From NCBI GenBank assembly GCA_034667465.1, contig JAXDJV010000002.1, positions 124,001-188,000 of the forward strand: a stretch of 64,000 bases of DNA. The letters run 5' to 3'. Of this stretch, positions 1 to 8,112 are shown in pieces. Each line of letters starts with the position of its first letter. Position 1 is the first letter of the stretch. The DNA is from JAOBAU01 sp034667465 (GTDB taxonomy: Bacteria > Acidobacteriota > Thermoanaerobaculia > Gp7-AA8). The notes below the pieces were generated by a model, which saw only the letters and a list, made by a program, of their open reading frames with translations, was not told the origin of the DNA and did not search any database. The translations under genes and the position numbers were made by a program.

Positions 1-366
1 GGCCTGCTCGGTTGGCTGCAGCGCGCCGGCTCCGAAGCCCTGAAGAATTCGGAAGAGGACGAGCATCGGCAGCGTCCGCGCGAACCCGCACAGAACGGAT
101 CCGGCAATGAACAGGACGAGCGACGCGAGATAGACGCGCTTCTGCCCGAACATGCGCGCCAGAAATCCGGTCAGCGGCATGACGAGCACCGTGGCCATGA
201 CGAAACCGGTCGTGACCCATGTGATCTGCTCGATCGTCGATCCGAGCGATGCTCTGAGATGCGGAACGGCGACGTTGACGATCGACGCGTCGATCGCGCC
301 CATCAGCGTGCCGAACGTCACCGAGATGGTGACGAGCCATTTGTTGACCGGCGGCCGCTGACTCAC
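1..366 (-). CDS. DHA2-type MFS multidrug transporter, N-terminal part (runs off the window)
   Basis: The reverse strand reads 122 codons without a stop up to the window edge, starting at a GTG inside the GTGA overlap with the end of the tolC-like gene. The first membrane helix holds a GTLMGAIDASIVNVAVPHL-type segment, typical of EmrB/QacA drug:H+ antiporters (14 helices). A conserved loop before helix 3 (GFLARMFGQKRVY) and the RILQGFGAGALQPTEQA segment follow. The translational overlap with an outer-membrane channel gene and an upstream marR gene suggests a repressor-controlled efflux system. The C-terminal three quarters and any membrane-fusion subunit lie outside the window. Substrate is unknown. 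Confidence 0.88.
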   Translation of the reverse strand, partial: MSQRPPVNKWLVTISVTFGTLMGAIDASIVNVAVPHLRASLGSTIEQITWVTTGFVMATVLVMPLTGFLARMFGQKRVYLASLVLFIAGSVLCGFARTLPMLVLFRILQGFGAGALQPTEQA

Positions 367-1706
367 GGAGTCGTCGTCTCCGGAACCGGCGGCAGCGTTG
401 ACGGCACCGGAGGCGCCAGCGCCCCGATCGTGCCGGTGGCGTGCTGCAGGTCGTACCACGCGAGCGCCGAATCCGCGCGCGCGGCGATGACGTCTTCGTG
501 CGCCTGGCGGTAGATGTCTTCCGCGCGATCGACTTCGACAGCCGACCCGTATCCGGCCGATTTCCGTTCCCTCGCGATCCTCAGCGCATCCTCGGCGACT
601 TTCGCCGTTTCGGTCGCGACGGTCACGCGCGCCTGCGCGTTCTCCAGCGACAGCAGCGACATGCGCACCTGCTGTTCGACGTCGCGCTCGATCGACGTGT
701 TGCGCGTGCGAACGTCTTCGAGCTCGAGCCGCGCGCGGGCGATGTTCGCGGAGATGTCGCCGCGGAAGATCGGCATCGCGACGGCGCCGGCGATGCGGCG
801 GCTGGAATGGAGATGATCGGTATCGAAGCCGGCGTAGTCTCCGAGAAAGCTGAGCTCGACGCGCGGAACGCGGCGCGCCTTCGCCGAGCTGAGCGTCAGT
901 TCGGCCTGCTTCTCCGCGGCCTGCAGTTCCTTCAATTCCGGACGCTGTTCGCGCGCGGTCGTCAGCGCCGCCTCGACGGCCGGCGGCGTTTGCGAGTTGC
1001 CGAGCGGATCGGCGAGCACGAGCTCCGACGACTGATCGGCGCCGATGGCGTTGAGCAGCGCCAGCCGCGCCGACTGGCGGTCGTTCTGCGCACGCAGCAA
1101 CGCTTCCTGCGCACGCGACAACTGCACGTTCGCCTGCGCAACGTCGAGACGCGTGCCGCTGCCCGCTCTGAATTCATCATCGGCAACACGCGCGAGCTCT
1201 TTGAAGAGCGCCACGTTCGCTTCGCGCGCGATCACCTGCGCGTCGGCGCGCTGACCGAGCACGTAGAGGCGCGAGACCATCATGGTGACGTCGTTCTGCG
1301 CCTGCTGAAAATGAAAGCGGCTGGCGTCCGCGCCGGCGCGCGACGCCTGGTAGTAACGGAGCGCGGCGAGATTGAAGAGCTGCATCGTCGCCGTCACCTG
1401 CGCGTCGACGACGTCGAACGGTCCGATGACAGGCGGAAGTCCGGGCAGCGAGAATCCGAAGACCGCAAGGTTGACCGATTCGTTGTAGCGCATCAGTCGC
1501 GCTTCGCTCTGCGGGAGCAGTCCCGACAGCGCCTCGCGCTGCGCGATGGATGCGCGCTCTTCCTGCGAACGCGCCAGCCGCGCGACCGTTCCTTCGCGAA
1601 GGGCCATCGAGACGGCGTCAGGCAGAGAGAGACGGAGCGTCTCTGCGTGCAGCGGAATGGTGAGAGCGGTGATGAGCAGGAAGCTGCGGGTGACTTTCGA
1701 CATCAT
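363..1706 (-). CDS. TolC-family outer membrane efflux protein
   Basis: This is an outer-membrane channel for export of drugs or other small molecules. The mature part has two OEP-type halves rich in heptad-like Ala/Arg/Glu helices (for example the DVAQANVQLSRAQEAL region), a YxASRAGADASR segment and a late SAVEVDRAEDIYRQAHEDV repeat, as in TolC/NodT proteins. The start was placed at the MMSK methionine because it opens a clear signal peptide (KVTRSFLLITALTIPLHAE). An upstream in-frame GTG at 1751 would add 15 residues overlapping a palindrome. Length is about 447 aa, normal for the family. It sits between marR and the DHA2 pump and is probably co-transcribed with both. Confidence 0.9.
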   Translation of the reverse strand: MMSKVTRSFLLITALTIPLHAETLRLSLPDAVSMALREGTVARLARSQEERASIAQREALSGLLPQSEARLMRYNESVNLAVFGFSLPGLPPVIGPFDVVDAQVTATMQLFNLAALRYYQASRAGADASRFHFQQAQNDVTMMVSRLYVLGQRADAQVIAREANVALFKELARVADDEFRAGSGTRLDVAQANVQLSRAQEALLRAQNDRQSARLALLNAIGADQSSELVLADPLGNSQTPPAVEAALTTAREQRPELKELQAAEKQAELTLSSAKARRVPRVELSFLGDYAGFDTDHLHSSRRIAGAVAMPIFRGDISANIARARLELEDVRTRNTSIERDVEQQVRMSLLSLENAQARVTVATETAKVAEDALRIARERKSAGYGSAVEVDRAEDIYRQAHEDVIAARADSALAWYDLQHATGTIGALAPPVPSTLPPVPETTTP

Positions 1707-1739
1707 TGCTGCGCCGTGCAATCCCTTCGGTCCTACGAA

Positions 1740-1758
1740 TATTTCGGCCACCGAAGTA
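1740..1758. promoter_or_regulatory. Candidate MarR operator before tolC-like gene
   Basis: A near-perfect dyad (TATTTCGG-CCA-CCGAAGTA) lies directly after the marR stop codon and upstream of the tolC-like start. The same CCGAAGTATCTA half-site recurs at the marR start codon. MarR proteins usually bind such 16-20 bp dyads. Assignment is inference from position and repetition. Confidence 0.45.
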
Positions 1759-1759
1759 T

Positions 1760-2194
1760 CTACCTGCCGCCGGTGGCCTTGCGGATGATCGCGAGAAGTG
1801 TCTGCTGCTCCCGTGCCGAGAGCCGCTCGAGCATGCCGACGCCGAGGCGGATGCGATCGCGTTGCAGGATGGAGAAGGCGCGCCGTCCGCGGCGGGTCAG
1901 CGCCACTTTGACGCAGCGCCGATCGTTCTCAGGCCGCGTCCGCTCGACCATGCCGCGCTCGACGAGACGATCGACGACGCCGGTCGTCGAGCTGAGCGCG
2001 AGTCCAAGCTCGGCCGAGATGTCCGACATGTTGGCGGACTCCTGCTCGGCCAGCACTCGCAGGAGCGCCGTCTCGCTCCGCGAAAACTGCCCGCTCTCCT
2101 CCGGAACGAGGAACTCCTCCGTCAAAACGTCGAACCGGCGCATGAGCTCATGCGCCATCGCTTCGACATCGGCGGAGGAGAATTGCTTCGGCAC
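1760..2194 (-). CDS. MarR-family transcriptional regulator
   Basis: A 144-residue winged-helix regulator. It has the family order: N-terminal dimer helix, then SETALLRVLAEQESANMSDISAELGLALSSTT (helix-turn-helix region) and a wing with the hallmark D-x-R sequence (RPENDRRCVKVALTRRGR). It starts at a GTG (MPKQF) that lies within an inverted repeat, fitting autorepression. Downstream, in the same direction, come a TolC-like channel and a DHA2 pump, so it most likely represses this efflux operon and is released by a small phenolic or drug-like ligand. The ligand cannot be read from sequence. Confidence 0.9.
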   Translation of the reverse strand: MPKQFSSADVEAMAHELMRRFDVLTEEFLVPEESGQFSRSETALLRVLAEQESANMSDISAELGLALSSTTGVVDRLVERGMVERTRPENDRRCVKVALTRRGRRAFSILQRDRIRLGVGMLERLSAREQQTLLAIIRKATGGR

Positions 2195-2200
2195 GCGAAG
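2186..2200. promoter_or_regulatory. Candidate MarR autoregulatory operator
   Basis: An inverted repeat CTTCG-GCACG-CGAAG overlaps the GTG start of marR and is flanked by the GTATCTA sequence also present at the second site near 1756. This matches the usual arrangement of MarR autorepression, but only two sites are visible. Confidence 0.4.
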
Positions 2201-2325
2201 TATCTAACGCGATGGGAGGAGGGACATTCCGCACATTGCGATCGGGAGGATCGTGCAAGAGATTGGCAGGATCGGTCAACGACCGCGTCATACCGCGGCG
2301 TTATCTATGACGAACAGGAGACGAT

Positions 2326-3165
2326 ATGACTGGCAAAAAAATCTGGTTCATCACTGGCGCCGGCCGCGGCATGGGCGCCGATTTCGCGAAGGCCGCGCTG
2401 GCAGCGGGTCACGCCGTTGTCGCGACCGGCCGCGACAGCGAGCGCGTGTCGAGCGCCATCGGACCGTCGAACGACCTGCTGGCGGTCAAACTCGACGTGA
2501 CCAGCAGCGCGGATGCGAATGAGGCGGTGCAGGCCGCTGTCGACCGGTTCGGCCGCATCGATGTGCTGGTGAACAATGCCGCCAGCTTTTACGCCGGCTA
2601 CTTCGAGGAGCTGACGCCGGAGCAGATGGAGCGGCAGCTGGCAACGAGTCTCATCGGTCCGATGAACGTCACACGCGCCGTGCTGCCGGTCATGCGAAAG
2701 CAGCGCTCGGGACAGATCATCTCGATCTCTTCGTCAGCGGGTCTGGCCGGCTTCGAGTTCGGCACTGCTTACGCCGCATCGAAGTTCGGGCTCGAAGGGT
2801 GGATGGATTCGCTGAACGCCGAGGTCGCGCCGTTCGGCATCACGACGACCGTCGTCAATCCGGGATTCTTCCGGACGGAGCTCCTGACCGAACAATCGAC
2901 GAACTACGCCGAGGCGATCGTTCACGACTACGACGAGCGCAGAGCACCGCTGATGGCGTTTTGGAAAGCGCAGAATGGAAAGCAGTCAGGCGACCCGGCG
3001 AAGCTCGCGCGAGCACTCATCACGATTGCCGGCGAGAACCCGCCGCCCCGCCGCTTCATCGCAGGCGCAGATGCGATTGCCACCGCGGAACAGAAGATCG
3101 CCGAACTGAAGGCGCAGATCGAAGCGTTCCGGGAGCTCTCGAGCTCACTCGATTTCGATCATTGA
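2326..3165 (+). CDS. Short-chain dehydrogenase/reductase (SDR)
   Basis: A classical SDR oxidoreductase of 279 aa. The N-terminal Rossmann fold has the cofactor motif TGAGRGMG at residues 11-18, NNAAS in the NNAG position, and the catalytic Ser plus YAASK motif (about residues 141-155). The C-terminal extension (NPPPRRFIAGADAIATAEQKI) resembles the subfamily commonly annotated as oxidoreductases near AraC regulators. An AGGAG ribosome site precedes the ATG. It is followed closely by an AraC-type regulator and aldo-keto reductase, so it probably belongs to a stress or carbonyl-detoxification cluster. The substrate is unknown. Confidence 0.92.
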   Translation: MTGKKIWFITGAGRGMGADFAKAALAAGHAVVATGRDSERVSSAIGPSNDLLAVKLDVTSSADANEAVQAAVDRFGRIDVLVNNAASFYAGYFEELTPEQMERQLATSLIGPMNVTRAVLPVMRKQRSGQIISISSSAGLAGFEFGTAYAASKFGLEGWMDSLNAEVAPFGITTTVVNPGFFRTELLTEQSTNYAEAIVHDYDERRAPLMAFWKAQNGKQSGDPAKLARALITIAGENPPPRRFIAGADAIATAEQKIAELKAQIEAFRELSSSLDFDH

Positions 3166-3171
3166 GGATTG

Positions 3172-4083
3172 ATGGTGCGTGCGAATCACGACATTGCGAC
3201 GCTGGCAAAACTGATCGGCGCTCTCGTCCCATATGACGGAAACGTCGAGCTCCGAGTGGCCGGCGTGCGCGTCGCGCGGGTTTCGCAGACGAATGACGAG
3301 CCGATGCACTACGTGCAGCAATCGTCGTTATGCATCGTCGCGCAGGGCGCGAAGATCGTGATGATCGGCGGCGACACTTACGCCTACGAAGCGGGACAGC
3401 TGGCGGTGTATTCGATCGACGTTCCGATGGCGGGCCGCGTCACGCGCGCCAGTTACCAGGAACCGTACCTGCTACTGATGATCGATCTCGACGCCGAGCG
3501 GATCGCCGAGCTGGCGCTGAAAGTATTTCCGCACGGTCCGCCGCAAACGCGAGACACGCACGCGATGTACGTCGGCGAGGCCGGCGCGCACATCATCAAC
3601 GCTGCAACCCGACTGCTGGAGCTGATGGCGCAGCCGGTCGACGCCGAGCTGCTCGCACCGCTCGTGCGCGACGAGATTCTGATCCGGCTGCTCCGCGGTC
3701 CGATGGGAAGCCGGGTTGCGCAGATCGGACAAGCCGGTTCGAGCACGCGGCGAATCGCGAAAGCGGTGTCCTGGCTGCGCGCGAATTTCGACCAGCCCGC
3801 GAACGTCGAAGAGCTGGCCAGGCTGGTGAACATGAGCGTGACGTCGTTTCACCGGCAATTCAAAAACGTCACCGGCATGAGCCCGCTGCAATATCAGAAA
3901 ACTCTCCGCCTGCAGGAAGCGCGGCGATTGATGCTGACAACGATGCTCGATGCAGCGAGCGCAGGGCGGCGCGTCGGCTATCTGAGCCCGTCACAGTTCA
4001 GCCGTGCGTATGGCCGCTTCTTCGGAAATGCACCGGCGAGAGACGTCCATCGCCTGCGCGAAGAAGGAAACAGGCAGGCCTGA
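3172..4083 (+). CDS. AraC-family transcriptional regulator (AraC_N type)
   Basis: A 303-residue regulator with an N-terminal AraC_N-type sensing domain (QQSSLCIVAQGAKIVMIGGDTYAYEAG, then VPMAGRVTRAS) and a C-terminal double helix-turn-helix (LARLVNMSVTSFHRQFKNVTGMSPLQYQK, then RRVGYLSPSQFSRAYGRFFG). ATG at 3172 was preferred over the TTG one codon earlier; a GAGGA lies just upstream and overlaps the SDR stop. This family usually controls neighbouring oxidoreductases, here the SDR, aldo-keto reductase, cupin and alcohol dehydrogenase. A decayed paralogue occurs at 5700-6297, so this copy may be the surviving regulator of the cluster. Confidence 0.93.
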   Translation: MVRANHDIATLAKLIGALVPYDGNVELRVAGVRVARVSQTNDEPMHYVQQSSLCIVAQGAKIVMIGGDTYAYEAGQLAVYSIDVPMAGRVTRASYQEPYLLLMIDLDAERIAELALKVFPHGPPQTRDTHAMYVGEAGAHIINAATRLLELMAQPVDAELLAPLVRDEILIRLLRGPMGSRVAQIGQAGSSTRRIAKAVSWLRANFDQPANVEELARLVNMSVTSFHRQFKNVTGMSPLQYQKTLRLQEARRLMLTTMLDAASAGRRVGYLSPSQFSRAYGRFFGNAPARDVHRLREEGNRQA

Positions 4084-4201
4084 CCCCGGGCAGGATCGCG
4101 ACAGAAACTCGCAAGCTTCAGGCAAAGGTCGCCAATTGCGGGAACGTACATTGCGAACGTGACTGCTCCCCCAACGCACCCGCGCCTGAAGGAGACCCAA
4201 A

Positions 4202-5182
4202 ATGCAGAAACGCACTCTCGGAAAGAACCTCGAAGTCTCGGCGATCGGCCTCGGCTGCATGGGCATGAGCCACGGTTACGGCCCCGCCGCCGACAAGCAG
4301 GAGATGATCGCGCTCATTCGAAACGCGGTCGAGCGCGGCGTCACGTTCTTCGACACCGCGCAGATCTACGGCCCGTTCACGAATGAAGAGCTCGTCGGCG
4401 AAGCGCTCGCGCCGTTCCGCGGACAGGTCGTGATCGCCACGAAATTCGGCTTCACCAACGAGCCGGGCAAACAGGAAGTGACCAGCCGGCCCGAGCACAT
4501 CCGGCAGTCGGTCGAAGGTTCGCTGAAACGGCTGCAGGTCGATGCGATCGAGCTGCTCTATCAGCACCGCGTCGATCCCGACGTTCCGATCGAAGACGTC
4601 GCCGGAACGGTGAAGGAGCTCATTCAGCAGGGAAAGGTCAAACACTTCGGCCTCTCGGAAGCGGGGGTCAAAACGATCCGCCGCGCGCACGCGGTACAGC
4701 CGGTGGCGGCGCTGCAGAGCGAATACTCCCTCTGGTGGAGACGTCCCGAAGAGGATGTGATTCCGACGCTTGAAGAGCTCGGGATCGGCTTCGTGCCGTT
4801 CAGTCCTCTCGGAAAAGGATTCCTCACCGGGAAGATCGACGAGAAGACGACCTTCGACAGCTCCGACTTCCGCAACATCGTTCCTCGTTTCACACCCGAG
4901 GCACGGCAGGCCAATCTCGCGCTCGTAGAGCTGCTGCGCGCGATTGCGGAACGAAAGCACGCCACGCCGGCACAGATCGCGCTCGCATGGCTGCTCGCGC
5001 AGAAACCGTGGATCGTTCCGATTCCGGGGACGACGAAACTGCATCGTCTCGAAGAGAACAACGGAGCCGCGAACGTCGAATTGACTGCCGGCGATCTGCG
5101 GGACATCGACGGCGCCGCGTCGCAGATCACGATCGAAGGGGCGCGATATCCGGAAGCGCTGGAGAAGAGGACGGGACTCTGA
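4202..5182 (+). CDS. Aldo/keto reductase
   Basis: A NAD(P)H-dependent carbonyl reductase of 326 aa with a TIM-barrel. It shows GLGCMGMSHGYG near the N-terminus, the catalytic Asp and Tyr in FFDTAQIYGPFTNEELVGEAL, the catalytic Lys in IATKFGF, and the barrel His in LLYQHRVDPDVPIEDV. The C-terminal PIPGTTKLHRLEENNGAA is the phosphate-binding loop. It resembles the AKR13/YhdN-like group. An AGGAG site lies seven bases before the ATG. A 118-bp gap separates it from the AraC gene and could hold a promoter. Confidence 0.94.
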   Translation: MQKRTLGKNLEVSAIGLGCMGMSHGYGPAADKQEMIALIRNAVERGVTFFDTAQIYGPFTNEELVGEALAPFRGQVVIATKFGFTNEPGKQEVTSRPEHIRQSVEGSLKRLQVDAIELLYQHRVDPDVPIEDVAGTVKELIQQGKVKHFGLSEAGVKTIRRAHAVQPVAALQSEYSLWWRRPEEDVIPTLEELGIGFVPFSPLGKGFLTGKIDEKTTFDSSDFRNIVPRFTPEARQANLALVELLRAIAERKHATPAQIALAWLLAQKPWIVPIPGTTKLHRLEENNGAANVELTAGDLRDIDGAASQITIEGARYPEALEKRTGL

Positions 5183-5262
5183 TGCGCATCGGCATCCTCG
5201 CGTATGACGGAAACGACGGCCCGGAAATCGCGTACCGCTTTCAGCGCTTCGGAGAAATCTGA
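5182..5262 (+). pseudogene. 26-codon ORF, possibly the 5' remnant of a lost gene
   Basis: An ATG overlaps the stop of the aldo-keto reductase (TGATG) and opens 26 codons ending at TGA: the start reads MRIGILAYDG. That beginning looks like the first beta strand of a Rossmann or DJ-1/PfpI-like protein, but nothing continues it in any frame, because the cupin's own ribosome site and start follow at once. It may be a leftover after deletion or just a chance ORF. Confidence 0.25.
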
Positions 5263-5275
5263 AAAGGAGACATCG

Positions 5276-5692
5276 ATGGAGATCAAACGAAGCGGCACAC
5301 AACCATCGGCGAAGGGTCCGGCAGAAACGTTCACCGGCAGCGTCCGCATCGATCCGCTGTTTCAGGCGAATGAGCCGGCGCGGACGATGGGCGTGTACGT
5401 AACCTTCGAGCCGGGCGCGCGCAGCGCGTGGCACACGCATCCGCTCGGGCAAATCCTCATCGTCACCGCGGGCTGCGGACTTGTACAAAGTGCCGGCGGT
5501 CCCGCGGAGCTGATTCGCGCCGGTGACGTCGTCCGCTGTCCGCCTCGCGAGAAGCACTGGCATGGCGCGACGGCGTCGACCGCCATGACACACATCGCGC
5601 TCGTCGAACAGCTCGACGGAAAAGGCGTCGACTGGCTGGAGAAGGTCACCGACGACGAATATGACGCGGCGAATGCGGCCGCTCGACGGTGA
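5276..5692 (+). CDS. Cupin-domain protein
   Basis: A small single-domain cupin of 138 aa. Metal-binding motif 1 is seen in WHTHPLGQILIVTAGCG (two His, with Gln replacing the usual Glu region) and motif 2 in CPPREKHWHGATASTAMTHIAL. The start was moved to the ATG at 5276 because an AAAAGGAGA site lies just upstream; the longer reading overlaps the 26-codon ORF. Related small cupins are annotated as quercetin-dioxygenase-like or hydroxynitrile-lyase-like proteins next to AraC regulators and aldo-keto reductases, as here. The actual reaction is not known. Confidence 0.88.
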   Translation: MEIKRSGTQPSAKGPAETFTGSVRIDPLFQANEPARTMGVYVTFEPGARSAWHTHPLGQILIVTAGCGLVQSAGGPAELIRAGDVVRCPPREKHWHGATASTAMTHIALVEQLDGKGVDWLEKVTDDEYDAANAAARR

Positions 5693-5699
5693 CGATGCG

Positions 5700-6297
5700 A
5701 TGACCGAACCCGCCGGCAAGTCGCGACTCGCCGACCTCGCGAGGCTCGTCGCGTTGCACGCGCCGCACGACGCCACGTTCGAGCTGCGCCTGCCCGGCGC
5801 GCACGCCACTCGTGTGTCGCACGTGAACGCAGAACTGACGCATGCGCTCCAGCGCTCCGCCGTCTGCATCGTCGCGCAGGGGGGCGAAGAGCGTGATGAT
5901 CGGCGACGCGCTTCAGTATGTCGCCGGACAGCTCGCCGGCTACTCGGTCGACGTGCCGGTGGCGGCGCAGGTCACGCGCGCGTCGGCGGCGGAGCCGTAC
6001 CTCAATTTCCGGATCGACCTCGACGCGGTGAAGGTCGCGGCGCTGTCGTCGAAAGTCTGTCCGCACGGACTGCCGCCATCGCGCGACAACCGTGCGCTCT
6101 ACATCGTGCAGGGCGACGCGCCGACGATCGATGCGGCGACCCGTTTTCTCGAGCTGATGACGCGACCGGAGGCCGGCCGCCGCGTCGGATACATGAGCGC
6201 ATCTCAATTCAGCCGCGAATACGGACGGTTCTTCGGCAGCGCTCCAGCAAAACACCCGCTTCAGCTGCGCCGGCAAGCCGGCGAAAGGATGACCTGA
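5700..6297 (+). pseudogene. Decayed AraC_N-type regulator (frameshift and internal deletion)
   Basis: The first frame reads an AraC_N start (MTEPAGKSRLADLARLVA ... RSAVCIVAQGG) that aligns with the intact regulator at 3172. At a run of six G (5879-5884) one extra base shifts the frame. The rest continues in the next frame as KSVMIGDALQYVAGQLAGYSV and so on. Then, in that frame, the sequence jumps from LELMTRP to EAGRRVGYMSASQFSREYGRFFG, skipping about 110 residues that include the first helix-turn-helix. Two independent lesions make a sequencing error alone unlikely. The C-terminal HTH half is still well conserved, so decay looks recent. Confidence 0.85.
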
Positions 6298-6301
6298 CAA
6301 C

Positions 6302-7333
6302 ATGCGCGCAGCTCTTCTCTATGGTCCCGGCGACGTCCGCATCGAGACAGTGCCGGACCCGCGAATTACTCAGCCGACCGATGCCATCGTCACCGTTACG
6401 CGCGCCTGCATCTGCGGGAGCGACCTCTGGCCGTACAAGTCGACGGAGCGCAGCGACAGCGGACGCCGCATGGGACACGAGTTCATCGGCGTCGTCGATG
6501 ACGTCGGCACCGACGTTCGAACCGTGAAGCGCGGCGATCTCGTCGTCGCTCCGTTTGCGTGGTCCGACGGCACATGCGTTTTCTGCCGCGAAGGATTGCA
6601 GACGTCGTGTCTGCACGGCGGATTCTGGGGCGGTGAGCTCGACGGCGGTCAGGGCGAGGCGGTGCGCGTTCCGCTGGCGGATGGAACGCTCGTCGTTCTT
6701 CCGGTTGGACCCGACCACGCGCTCATGCCGTCGCTGCTCACGCTCACCGATGTGATGGGCACCGGCCACCACGCCGCGCTCGCAGCGAAGGTCGGTCACG
6801 GAAAAACCGTGGCGATCGTCGGCGATGGTGCGGTCGGATTGTGCGGCGTCATCGCCGCCCGCCGCCTCGGCGCCGAACGAATCATTCTGCTCGGACGTCA
6901 CGCCAACCGCATCGCGCTCGCGCGCGAGTTCGGCGCGACCGACATCGTTTCGGAGCGTGGTGACGAAGCGATCGCACGCGTTCGCGATCTGACGAACGGA
7001 CTCGGTGCGCACTCAGTCCTCGAGTGCGTCGGTCACGGCGAAGCAATGCGCACCGCGCTCGGCATCGCACGCGCGGGTGGCGCAGTCGGCCGCGTCGGCG
7101 TTCCACAGGAAGAGACGATCCCGGCGTCGCTGCCGACGTTCTTCAGCAACGTCACAATCGCCGGCGGCCCCGCTCCGGTGCGCGCGTACATCGAGGAGCT
7201 GATGCCGGACATACTCGAAGGCCGGATCGAGCCCGGCCGCGTGTTCGATCGAGTGACGAATCTCGATGGCGTCCCTGATGGATATCGCGCAATGAACGAG
7301 CGCGAGGCGATCAAGGTGATGGTTGCGTTCTGA
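6302..7333 (+). CDS. Zinc-dependent alcohol dehydrogenase family protein
   Basis: A medium-chain dehydrogenase/reductase of 343 aa. Catalytic zinc ligands are in ACICGSDLW and GHEFIGVV (residues about 37 and 61). The structural zinc lobe is reduced, with CVFCREGLQTSC carrying three cysteines. The NAD(P)-binding motif appears in VAIVGDGAVGLCGVIAARRLGAERII. Closest in type to glutathione-independent formaldehyde or threonine-dehydrogenase-like MDR enzymes, but substrate is undetermined. It follows the AraC pseudogene by four bases and ends the redox cluster. Confidence 0.92.
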   Translation: MRAALLYGPGDVRIETVPDPRITQPTDAIVTVTRACICGSDLWPYKSTERSDSGRRMGHEFIGVVDDVGTDVRTVKRGDLVVAPFAWSDGTCVFCREGLQTSCLHGGFWGGELDGGQGEAVRVPLADGTLVVLPVGPDHALMPSLLTLTDVMGTGHHAALAAKVGHGKTVAIVGDGAVGLCGVIAARRLGAERIILLGRHANRIALAREFGATDIVSERGDEAIARVRDLTNGLGAHSVLECVGHGEAMRTALGIARAGGAVGRVGVPQEETIPASLPTFFSNVTIAGGPAPVRAYIEELMPDILEGRIEPGRVFDRVTNLDGVPDGYRAMNEREAIKVMVAF

Positions 7334-7371
7334 GGTGCCGTGTTGAAAAGGCCGCATGGTTTACTGATCGC

Positions 7372-8055
7372 GTGACCATGCAGCCCGTCATCCCGTTCAA
7401 CGCGATCCCGATGCTGGCAGGCGTCCGGCCCGACGACCGCGCCGCGCTCGAGCCGCTGTGCCGGATGCGCGAGTACGCGAAAGGAGAAACGATCTTCCGG
7501 GAAGCCGAGCCGGCGGAGCGCATTCACTTCGTCATCAGCGGACGCGTGAAGATCGTCAAAGCGGCCGGCAGCCGCGACATCATTCTCGAGATCCTCGGGC
7601 CGGGAGAACCGGTTGGCGCGGTTGCGGTGTTCGAGCAGCGCGCGTTTCCGGCAACGGCCATTGCGATCGAGGACTCGATGATTCTCTCGATTCCGGAGCG
7701 CGAGTTCTTCCAGCTCCTCGCTTCGCGGCCTGAGATGACGCGCCACCTCCTCGGCGGTCTGACGATGCGTCTGATGATGATGAACAAGCGGCTCGCGGAT
7801 ATGACCGGATCGGTCGAAGTCCGCGGCGCGCGGCTCTTCCTCACGCTGAGCGAGCGGATGGGTCAGCCGCGCGAAGACGGGATCTTCATTCCGCTTGCGC
7901 TCTCCAGACAGGAACTGGCGGATCTGCTCGGGACGACGCTCGAAACGACCATTCGCCTCATGAGCCGCTGGCAGAAAGAAAACGTCGTGATGACGGAGCG
8001 TGATGGATTTCTCGTTCCCGTGATGGACGCGCTCCGCGATCTCGAACCGGTATGA
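7372..8055 (+). CDS. Crp/Fnr-family transcriptional regulator
   Basis: A 227-residue regulator with a cyclic-nucleotide-binding-type beta roll (EYAKGETIFREAEPAERIHFVISGRVKIV), a dimer helix rich in Met (MTRHLLGGLTMRLMMMNKRL) and a C-terminal Crp-type HTH (LSRQELADLLGTTLETTIRLMSRWQKENVV). It lacks the N-terminal cysteine set of oxygen-sensing Fnr, so it resembles the DNR/NnrR or NtcA-like branches. Start is GTG 7372 or ATG 7378. Its stop codon is overlapped by a 16-bp palindrome that precedes the Mo-enzyme operon and recurs before the RIC gene, so both are likely targets. Confidence 0.92.
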   Translation: MTMQPVIPFNAIPMLAGVRPDDRAALEPLCRMREYAKGETIFREAEPAERIHFVISGRVKIVKAAGSRDIILEILGPGEPVGAVAVFEQRAFPATAIAIEDSMILSIPEREFFQLLASRPEMTRHLLGGLTMRLMMMNKRLADMTGSVEVRGARLFLTLSERMGQPREDGIFIPLALSRQELADLLGTTLETTIRLMSRWQKENVVMTERDGFLVPVMDALRDLEPV

Positions 8056-8066
8056 GATCGGTCATA
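8051..8066. promoter_or_regulatory. Candidate Crp/Fnr operator before the Mo-oxidoreductase operon
   Basis: The palindrome TATGAGATCGGTCATA (TATGA-N6-TCATA) lies about 47 bp before the first operon gene and overlaps the stop codon of the regulator gene. A 15/16 match occurs at 13752-13767. Half-site spacing fits Crp/Fnr dimers. Confidence 0.6.
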
Positions 8067-8112
8067 TCGTCGATGCGCGCGAAGAGGTACGCTCATCGTC
8101 GAAGGAGTCGCG

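Noticed and set aside
441..2207. Long plus-strand ORF of 588 codons opposite tolC and marR
   Set aside because: It is an antisense shadow: Arg-rich, no family motif, and fully overlapped by two recognisable genes on the other strand. The same holds for the long plus-strand frames at 27027-29252, 48314-50563 and 58613-60541 and the minus-strand frame at 9541-11547.
5882..5884. Frameshift in the AraC-like gene as a simple sequencing error
   Set aside because: The G6 run alone could be an error, but the separate loss of about 110 residues including an HTH motif shows real decay.
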